Below are positions 1 to 4,527 of a stretch of DNA of 5,393 nucleotides, piece by piece (position 1 is the first letter of the stretch; each line of letters opens with the position of its first letter). The DNA is from Planctomycetaceae bacterium. GTDB taxonomy: Bacteria > Planctomycetota > Planctomycetia > Pirellulales > UBA1268. The stretch covers positions 1-5,393 of the forward strand of contig DONH01000158.1 in assembly GCA_003509235.1 (NCBI GenBank), in the 5' to 3' direction. The notes beneath the pieces were generated by a model, which was not told where the DNA came from, made no database searches, and worked only from the letters and a program-made list of their open reading frames with translations. The position numbers and the translations under genes were made by a program.

Positions 1-489
1 TATACCAATGAGGAAAAAGAGTGGCACGAGAGTGAATTCGAAGAAAACATAAAATAAAATAATGTCACGAGCCACAAAAGTTCCAAGCATAGCTGTTTCG
101 AGAAGCAAGAGAAGCATGTAGAAGCCCACTACTCGTTCGGTCACAGCTTCCCAACTCACAAAAATCGCAGTCACAGAAAGAAGTGCCGATAGTCCAAAAA
201 GCCAAAGTGACAGACCATCAATCCCAACTGATAGACGAATGTCAAACATTCCTCCTGTCAGCCAGGGGACTGATACCACGGCAAACACTCGATTGCTCGC
301 AGCCTCGGCGCTCATGAGATATCGCAGAATTAGCCATCCTACTACGACAAGCGTCAAAACTGCTGTCGTTGCAGCACTTTGACGAACCGCTTGAAGGCCA
401 CGGCTTGAGACCAACCAGACAATACTCGCACCCACGAGAGGCATGAGAATGACCAGCAGTAAGTGTGTTGATGGGGAGAGCAAATTCAT
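1..489 (-). CDS. nuoM: NADH-quinone oxidoreductase subunit M (NuoM), N-terminal part, cut by window edge
   Basis: This is the first 163 codons of an antiporter-like proton-pumping subunit of complex I in the cytoplasmic membrane. The frame is open from ATG at 489 to base 1. The translation shows hydrophobic segments at about residues 9-27, 39-58, 92-112 and 122-140. It also has the family signature VGIDGLSLW at 88-96 and FYVFFEFTLVPLFFLIGI from 146, where Glu151 corresponds to the essential E. coli NuoM Glu144. Unlike the three genes upstream, nothing in this part looks abnormal. The ATG has no good Shine-Dalgarno; an AGGAA lies about 30 nt upstream, which is too far. It is downstream of nuoL by 54 nt and in the same frame, with only the nuoL TGA between them. 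The distal lysines of the channel lie outside the window. The family call is secure; nuoM is preferred over nuoN or nuoL from the FE-x-TL-x-PL-x-FLIG pattern. Confidence 0.95.
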   Translation of the reverse strand, partial: MNLLSPSTHLLLVILMPLVGASIVWLVSSRGLQAVRQSAATTAVLTLVVVGWLILRYLMSAEAASNRVFAVVSVPWLTGGMFDIRLSVGIDGLSLWLFGLSALLSVTAIFVSWEAVTERVVGFYMLLLLLETAMLGTFVARDIILFYVFFEFTLVPLFFLIGI

Positions 490-543
490 AAAGATGTCAA
501 AATAAAAGAGAAGATGACGATTCCTGCAAGGGCGAGAAAAGAT
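490..543 (-). other. nuoL-nuoM intergenic spacer, in frame with both genes
   Basis: The 54 nt between the nuoL stop (TGA at 546-544) and the nuoM ATG (489) encode 18 sense codons in the shared frame of both genes, with no further stop. No terminator-like hairpin and no well-placed Shine-Dalgarno is visible, so translational coupling or reinitiation at nuoM is plausible. The possibility of stop-codon readthrough is discussed as a finding. Confidence 0.6.
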
Positions 544-2781
544 TCAAAGTCGCCAGGCAAGAAACACAATAATTGCTAAGACACCAATGACGCCGAACAG
601 GGCATATCGTTGGAGTAACCCCGACTGAAGCTGGCGGACAACACTGCCGAGTGCCAACGGAAGATGAGCCAAAAATCGTACAGAACGGTCAATAAATGAT
701 CTGTCAAAAATTGCTGCCAAAAAGGCGAGGGCTTCAATTGGTTTTACAATAACAGCAGCATACAGTTGATCAATAAATATTCGATGTTCTAAAAATGGCT
801 GTACTGGCCCTAGCCAACGTTCGAGTTGTGGTCCATCGCTGCGACGTCCGAGATGGCCAACAGCTGCAATTACAATACCAAGAGCTGCAGCGAGAGTACC
901 CTGAATCGCAAGGTCCCAGTGGAAAACAGAAGCTGTGGCAGTTTCCATGATAGAAGGTGTTGTAAATGAAGGAGTTGCAGTGAGAAAATGAGACAGGCCC
1001 TCGGTCGCAAACAGAATGAAACCAATAAATGTGGCCGGGATTGTCAAAATTAAAAGTGGCGTCGTCATGGCTGAAGGTGATTCATGTGCACAGTCACCTG
1101 TTTCATCGGGTATTCGAAGTGGACCAGTAAAGGTCATGAAGACAGCCCGGAAGGTATAGAAAGCTGTAAGACTAGCTGTGACGAGTGCCATCCAAAAAAG
1201 AAATTTCCAGATAGCAGGTTGATTCAGTGCATCAATTCCTACTAAGTCAGAATTCTGGTGACTGGTTGAGTTATTGTCGTAGGTATAAATCCCCCGGTAC
1301 CCAACATCGTGCATCGTGCCACCAAGAGACAGTGCTGAAGGCAACTGGGGAATGATTCCGAAGTGTTCATTCTCAGCGGCATGGTGAACATCAGGCCAAC
1401 CCTTTGAGTGGAGGGAAGCAAGTATTTCATTTTTGCTGAAGAAACCGGAAAAAGGTGCAATGCCTGCGAGCGCAAGACTTCCAATGAGAAACGTGGAGGC
1501 TGTTATTGGCATAAGTTTTCGAAGTCCACCAAAGCGACGCATATCAATCACACCACCCATCGAGTGCATGACAGACCCAGCCCCAAGAAATAAAAGAGCT
1601 TTAAAAAAAGCATGAGTAAGAAGATGGAAAATTGCCGCAGTAAATCCGAGTAGTGTTCCGGTACCAAGACAGGCAAACATACAACCGAGTTGACTTATCG
1701 TCGAGTAAGCAAGCACCCGCTTGAGATCGTTTTGAACAGTACCAATAAGTGCAGCGACAAGTGCAGTTGTAGTTCCAATAATTGAGACCGTCACCAATGC
1801 GCCAGGGCATGCCATAAAAATGGGTGCAGAACGAGCAACAAGATACACTCCAGCTGTGACTGTTGTTGCATGTATGAGTGCATTTGCCGGAGCAGGGCAT
1901 TCCGTGGTGTCTGGTAACCATACGTGTAGCGGTAGTTGTGCACTCTTTGCACAGGCTGCAAGCAATAGAAGTAGGCAGATTATTGAGCCTAAAGTTCCTC
2001 CGACGTAACCACCTATATCGGCAAGACGGGTCTGGCCGAGAATACCAGGCAAGATCGTGCCGTCGGTAGAAAGCGTATCATGAAAGTCTAGCGTTCCATA
2101 GGTAAGCCAGAGCATGAAGATACCTACGGCAAGGCCAAAGTTTCCTATACGGTTGATAACGAATGATTTTCGAGCGAATTTCAATACCTTCGGTTTTTGA
2201 TACCGAAATCCAATAAGTAGGTAATGGCATGCATTTACGGCTTCCCAGAAAATGTAGACCAATAAAAAGTTACTTACTGATACCAACATTGATATCGAGA
2301 AAATCAACATTGAAATAAGTGCAAAAAATCTTGGATATCCAGGATCATCAGCCATAAAGTTGATTGAGTAGACAGCAACGAGGAGTCCAATGCTCGTAAT
2401 AATTGTGAGCATCGTGGCAGTGAATGGATCAAGTCGCAGGGAAATTGAAATTGAAAATGGACGACTTACGTAAGCATCCTTACTGCTTACAGATGTGCCT
2501 GGGACTGCAGCCAGTGAGTTGTTTGCTGGTGTGTACGCATCTTCAACAGTTACCCAATGCCATTGAGGTGTCACCATATCTACAGGGCGAGGAACTTCAG
2601 CATGTCCACGGCTGAAAGCGGTAGTGACAAGTAGGGATAGTGCGATGAATGTGGTAGCCACTAAGCCAATAATAGTTGGTAAATGCGCACGATTACCAAG
2701 CTTATGGCCAATTGAAATTGTAATAAGACTTGCAACAAGAGGAAGTAATACGATTAATACAAGTAAAAAAAATGGATTCAT
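544..2781 (-). CDS. nuoL: NADH-quinone oxidoreductase subunit L (NuoL), divergent at proton-channel residues
   Basis: This 745-residue protein is the distal antiporter-like subunit of complex I, with the NuoL-specific long C-terminal region; E. coli NuoL is about 613 residues. The ATG at 2781 is preferred; an in-frame TTG at 2790 would add three residues, and neither has a good Shine-Dalgarno. Family signatures include DPGYPRFFA (146-154), FWE with Glu180, AKSAQLPLHVWLPD with Lys279, ALIH with His304, IFHLLTHAFFKALLFL with His386, His390 and Lys394, and FFSK with Lys450. These match E. coli E144, K229, H254, H334, H338, K342 and K399. Odd points: E. coli D178 and D400 correspond to Asn214 and Asn451, the canonical GLCSYLLIGF segment reads NACHYLLIGF, and the HAATMVTAG helix lacks one residue. 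Extra length sits in a first outer loop (about 58-112) and a His/Asn-rich loop (about 458-525). It follows nuoK by 70 nt and precedes nuoM. The frame is intact, so it is not a pseudogene on sequence grounds. Confidence 0.96.
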   Translation of the reverse strand: MNPFFLLVLIVLLPLVASLITISIGHKLGNRAHLPTIIGLVATTFIALSLLVTTAFSRGHAEVPRPVDMVTPQWHWVTVEDAYTPANNSLAAVPGTSVSSKDAYVSRPFSISISLRLDPFTATMLTIITSIGLLVAVYSINFMADDPGYPRFFALISMLIFSISMLVSVSNFLLVYIFWEAVNACHYLLIGFRYQKPKVLKFARKSFVINRIGNFGLAVGIFMLWLTYGTLDFHDTLSTDGTILPGILGQTRLADIGGYVGGTLGSIICLLLLLAACAKSAQLPLHVWLPDTTECPAPANALIHATTVTAGVYLVARSAPIFMACPGALVTVSIIGTTTALVAALIGTVQNDLKRVLAYSTISQLGCMFACLGTGTLLGFTAAIFHLLTHAFFKALLFLGAGSVMHSMGGVIDMRRFGGLRKLMPITASTFLIGSLALAGIAPFSGFFSKNEILASLHSKGWPDVHHAAENEHFGIIPQLPSALSLGGTMHDVGYRGIYTYDNNSTSHQNSDLVGIDALNQPAIWKFLFWMALVTASLTAFYTFRAVFMTFTGPLRIPDETGDCAHESPSAMTTPLLILTIPATFIGFILFATEGLSHFLTATPSFTTPSIMETATASVFHWDLAIQGTLAAALGIVIAAVGHLGRRSDGPQLERWLGPVQPFLEHRIFIDQLYAAVIVKPIEALAFLAAIFDRSFIDRSVRFLAHLPLALGSVVRQLQSGLLQRYALFGVIGVLAIIVFLAWRL

Positions 2782-2851
2782 ACTTTTCAATATTCAAGAG
2801 AATCGTTGTTATTCACTGTGTGCAAGTTTAAAAAATCTTGACGGAGACTTT

Positions 2852-3274
2852 TCACCTTTGTCTTCGTATTAATTTCGACAAAAAAGTATCTTCCGATATT
2901 TCACGCAGAGGGATTTCATGATCCACGGTTCGATTAATTGTTGCTTCACGAATTGTCTGCCAGTTTGCAGAATCAAGATTTCCGGATCGAACAAATGCCT
3001 GCTTAATCAGAACTGAAGCAAGAATAGCTTTGCAAATAGCCGTCACGAAGATAAGTGCTACTAAGATTGATCCGCCAGCGTCTCCGTGATAACGACTCCA
3101 CGAGACAAGATTTACAGCGATACCTTGAATCATAACTCCCACCGAGAGAATTATGACAATTAGATTTCTTCGTGAGAGAGCACCAATAAGCCCGAGGCAG
3201 AAAATGATAGACCCAGCTAATAAACCGTTTTGAAGGAGTGCGAGAGTAGATGCAAATAACACGGCAATGACCAT
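2852..3274 (-). CDS. nuoK: NADH-quinone oxidoreductase subunit K (NuoK), lacking both membrane glutamates
   Basis: This 140-residue protein is a small three-helix membrane subunit of complex I, next to NuoJ and the first antiporter-like subunit. The family match is clear from LGLIGALSRRNLIVIILS (27-44) and the following VMIQGIAVNLVSWSRYHGD stretch. Helices lie at about 16-33, 38-58 and 68-90. It aligns with the E. coli protein at a constant offset of 10 from the Arg-Arg pair (35-36). On that offset the two conserved glutamates, E36 and E72, are Gly46 (codon GGA at 3139-3137) and Lys82 (codon AAA at 3031-3029). E. coli NuoK is 100 residues; the extra length here is a charged C-terminal tail from about 97. 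A TGA directly upstream in frame makes ATG 3274 the first possible start; no clear Shine-Dalgarno is seen. It lies 26 nt after nuoJ. Subunit identity is secure; normal proton transfer is doubtful. Confidence 0.93.
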   Translation of the reverse strand: MVIAVLFASTLALLQNGLLAGSIIFCLGLIGALSRRNLIVIILSVGVMIQGIAVNLVSWSRYHGDAGGSILVALIFVTAICKAILASVLIKQAFVRSGNLDSANWQTIREATINRTVDHEIPLREISEDTFLSKLIRRQR

Positions 3275-3300
3275 ATCACGTCACTTTTTTCTAAAGACTA

Positions 3301-4092
3301 TTATTTGCATGAACGTACTTCAGTGCCAGAAGAGGCGATGACAGTAGACCCTTTTATTGCCAAAAGAAAAAGCAGGACCGTGAGACCGGTGGCAACGAAG
3401 TAACGGCTAGAAAGAGCCTGAGAAAATTGATCGAAGCCGTCGGTATTCAGAGGGTGGGTGTCCTCTTCTTTCGGTTTTGAATTTATTCGGCCAGCCAAGG
3501 CAGTTGCTTTTGATGGAGGCCGGCAGCATATGGGTTCTTCTGCAGATAATTGTTTTATTGAGATCAGGAGAAGTCCTAAAAGTAAAGACCCGGCAACAGT
3601 AGATAACAATGGCTCATTTGTCATTAGATCAGATGAACTGAGTCTAGAGGACCAATTTAACTTGAAAATGAAACCAAATGTAAGTAGTGCAGCGGCTGAA
3701 TTAATAATGAGTATTGTAATACCTAGGATGTAGGAGCCAAGACAAATAAGAATACAAGAGGCACTAACCGAACAGATTGCGAACCAGAGTGCAGCGTAGA
3801 TTGGAGAGCGGCGGGTGATTGCCACGATCCCGCTAATAATGGCAGCTAAAATAAATGTTAAAAAGAGTAGTTCAAATACTGGGTCATTGAGCCGCTGAGT
3901 GGTTGTTGCAAATATCACTATCGCAATAAATCCCAAAAACCAACTCGGCTTTTGGAAGTGCCTGCTTCGATACCCACGTTTTGGAAGAAGTAAGTAGAGG
4001 CTTAATGCTAAAAATGTGACCGTAACGGCAACAAGAATCTCAGAAGATAACAAGCCATAATTATCGTAAAAAAAGTCTCTAATGGGGATCAT
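3301..4092 (-). CDS. nuoJ: NADH-quinone oxidoreductase subunit J (NuoJ), extended and with an altered pi-bulge helix
   Basis: This 263-residue membrane protein is the first gene of the visible operon. NuoJ (ND6 homologue) sits beside NuoK and contributes the TM3 helix whose pi-bulge changes shape during turnover. Family evidence is the segment LLFLTFILAAIISGIVAITRRSPIYAALWF (75-104, given here as the NPVYAALWF-like box), the LGSY then TM3 helix at 118-145, NEPLLSTVAG at 159-168 and a final helix at 231-253. Predicted helices are near 17-36, 50-66, 73-93, 98-118, 121-145, 162-180 and 231-253; the first two form an extra N-terminal part absent from E. coli NuoJ. The canonical Tyr-Ala-Gly-Ala of TM3 is Asn131-Ser-Ala-Ala134, and the Glu expected in the last helix (AVEL) is Gly236. 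A polar linker at 182-229 contains Cys189-Cys190. The start is supported by AAGG 7 nt upstream and TAA codons upstream in frame. The protein is divergent, so the call rests mostly on a few boxes and the gene order. Confidence 0.85.
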   Translation of the reverse strand: MIPIRDFFYDNYGLLSSEILVAVTVTFLALSLYLLLPKRGYRSRHFQKPSWFLGFIAIVIFATTTQRLNDPVFELLFLTFILAAIISGIVAITRRSPIYAALWFAICSVSASCILICLGSYILGITILIINSAAALLTFGFIFKLNWSSRLSSSDLMTNEPLLSTVAGSLLLGLLLISIKQLSAEEPICCRPPSKATALAGRINSKPKEEDTHPLNTDGFDQFSQALSSRYFVATGLTVLLFLLAIKGSTVIASSGTEVRSCK

Positions 4093-4099
4093 CGAGTTG

Positions 4100-4103
4100 C
4101 CTT
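4100..4103 (-). promoter_or_regulatory. Possible Shine-Dalgarno (AAGG) of nuoJ
   Basis: AAGG on the minus strand ends 7 nt before the ATG of nuoJ. It is the best-placed ribosome-binding signal of the four nuo genes here and supports ATG 4092 as the start, since the frame is closed by TAA codons a short way upstream and no ATG, GTG or TTG lies between. Confidence 0.45.
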
Positions 4104-4207
4104 GAATATGTACTACTTCATTTTATTAGTTCAGAAGGTATTAAAAGCCAGATGTGACTAGAAAAAGTTTTCTTATGCCGTAGTAAGTATTTGAACTTTA
4201 CAGCCAT

Positions 4208-4217
4208 GAAGTACTTC
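4208..4217. repeat. Perfect 10-bp palindrome GAAGTACTTC
   Basis: The sequence is its own reverse complement and lies 116 nt upstream of the nuoJ start. Such a dyad without a loop could be a protein-binding operator. A perfect 10-mer in AT-rich DNA can also arise by chance, and no second copy is in the window. Confidence 0.25.
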
Positions 4218-4257
4218 TAGTTAGTCTGGGTTGCCGTTTTTTCGGTTGATGTATTTT

Positions 4258-4269
4258 TTGGCACGCCAA
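4258..4269. repeat. Inverted repeat TTGGC-AC-GCCAA, operator-like dyad
   Basis: Two 5-bp arms separated by 2 bp lie in the middle of the divergent region. The position would suit a regulator acting on either gene. It is preceded by a T run on the plus strand, the wrong side for a plus-strand terminator, so an operator is a better guess than an RNA hairpin. No regulator gene is visible nearby. Confidence 0.25.
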
Positions 4270-4280
4270 TTAATGTTTAG

Positions 4281-4311
4281 TATGACCAACTTTTGGTTGT
4301 AACATTTTTTT
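4281..4311 (+). terminator. Weak terminator-like hairpin with T run
   Basis: Bases 4281-4289 pair with 4293-4301 around a 3-nt loop (two G-U pairs, only two G-C pairs), and a run of seven T follows at 4305-4311. The shape is that of an intrinsic terminator on the plus strand, but the stem is weak and no plus-strand gene precedes it. It could end a short plus-strand transcript or act in the leader of the M20 gene, or be chance in AT-rich DNA. Confidence 0.3.
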
Positions 4312-4377
4312 AGGTGGTATTGTTCACTGATAATCTGTACTAACAATCACTTTTCACTCATCTCTCAGGTCGTTGTA

Positions 4378-4412
4378 GGGTGTTTATAAAGGAAAATTTC
4401 AATTTATCACCC
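4378..4412 (+). repeat. Bulged 10-bp stem-loop upstream of the M20 gene
   Basis: GGGTG (4378-4382) pairs with CACCC (4408-4412), and ATAAA (4386-4390) pairs with TTTAT (4403-4407), giving a 10-bp stem with a 3-nt bulge and a 12-nt loop. It ends 115 nt before the M20 start codon. It may be a leader RNA structure or a protein-binding dyad; its 5' arm overlaps the possible TATAAA -10 element. No T run follows, so it is not a terminator. Confidence 0.25.
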
Positions 4413-4527
4413 GGAACATAAGTTTAATGAGGTTGGAAGGAACGCATTAGATTAAGATGAATGAAAGCAGGTAGCAGTTTGCTAAATGATTACTTTGATT
4501 GATTTCAAGCGTGGCACGGAATGAGCA

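Larger units (their letters stand above)
4093..4527. other. Divergent intergenic region between nuoJ and the M20 peptidase gene
   Basis: This 435-nt AT-rich stretch must hold the promoters of the nuoJKLM operon (leftward) and of the M20 gene (rightward). No open frame of meaningful length, tRNA or recognisable riboswitch was found by eye. It contains a 10-bp perfect palindrome, a TTGGC/GCCAA dyad, a weak terminator-like hairpin and a bulged 10-bp stem, each listed separately. No sigma-70 promoter stands out: TATAAA at 4385-4390 is a possible -10 for the M20 gene but has no good -35, and TAATAAAAT about 30 nt upstream of nuoJ (minus strand) is only AT-rich. The nuo operon therefore has its own control region and does not continue from a nuoI gene. 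Confidence 0.7.

Noticed and set aside
544..546. TGA recoded as a sense codon, fusing NuoL and NuoM
   Set aside because: NuoL ends and NuoM begins at normal family boundaries, nuoK also ends with TGA, and tryptophan is encoded by TGG, so standard stop use is the simpler reading.
2782..2851. Possible terminator or small gene in the 70-nt nuoK-nuoL gap
   Set aside because: Only a 4-bp AT-rich stem (CAAG/CTTG) is present and no open frame; it is a plain spacer.
3458..3733. Plus-strand open frame of 91 codons inside nuoJ
   Set aside because: It lies opposite nuoJ, which has clear membrane-protein character and operon context; the plus-strand frame shows no recognisable domain.
4259..4274. Sigma-54-like TGGCAC followed by TTAAT
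   Set aside because: The near-invariant GC at the -12 element is missing (AA instead); the sequence is better described as a TTGGC/GCCAA dyad.
4512..4526. Sigma-54-like TGGCAC-N5-xxGC element next to the M20 start codon
   Set aside because: The GG-N10-GC spacing fits, but TT before GC is replaced by GA, and a start site from it would fall downstream of the ATG. Likely chance.
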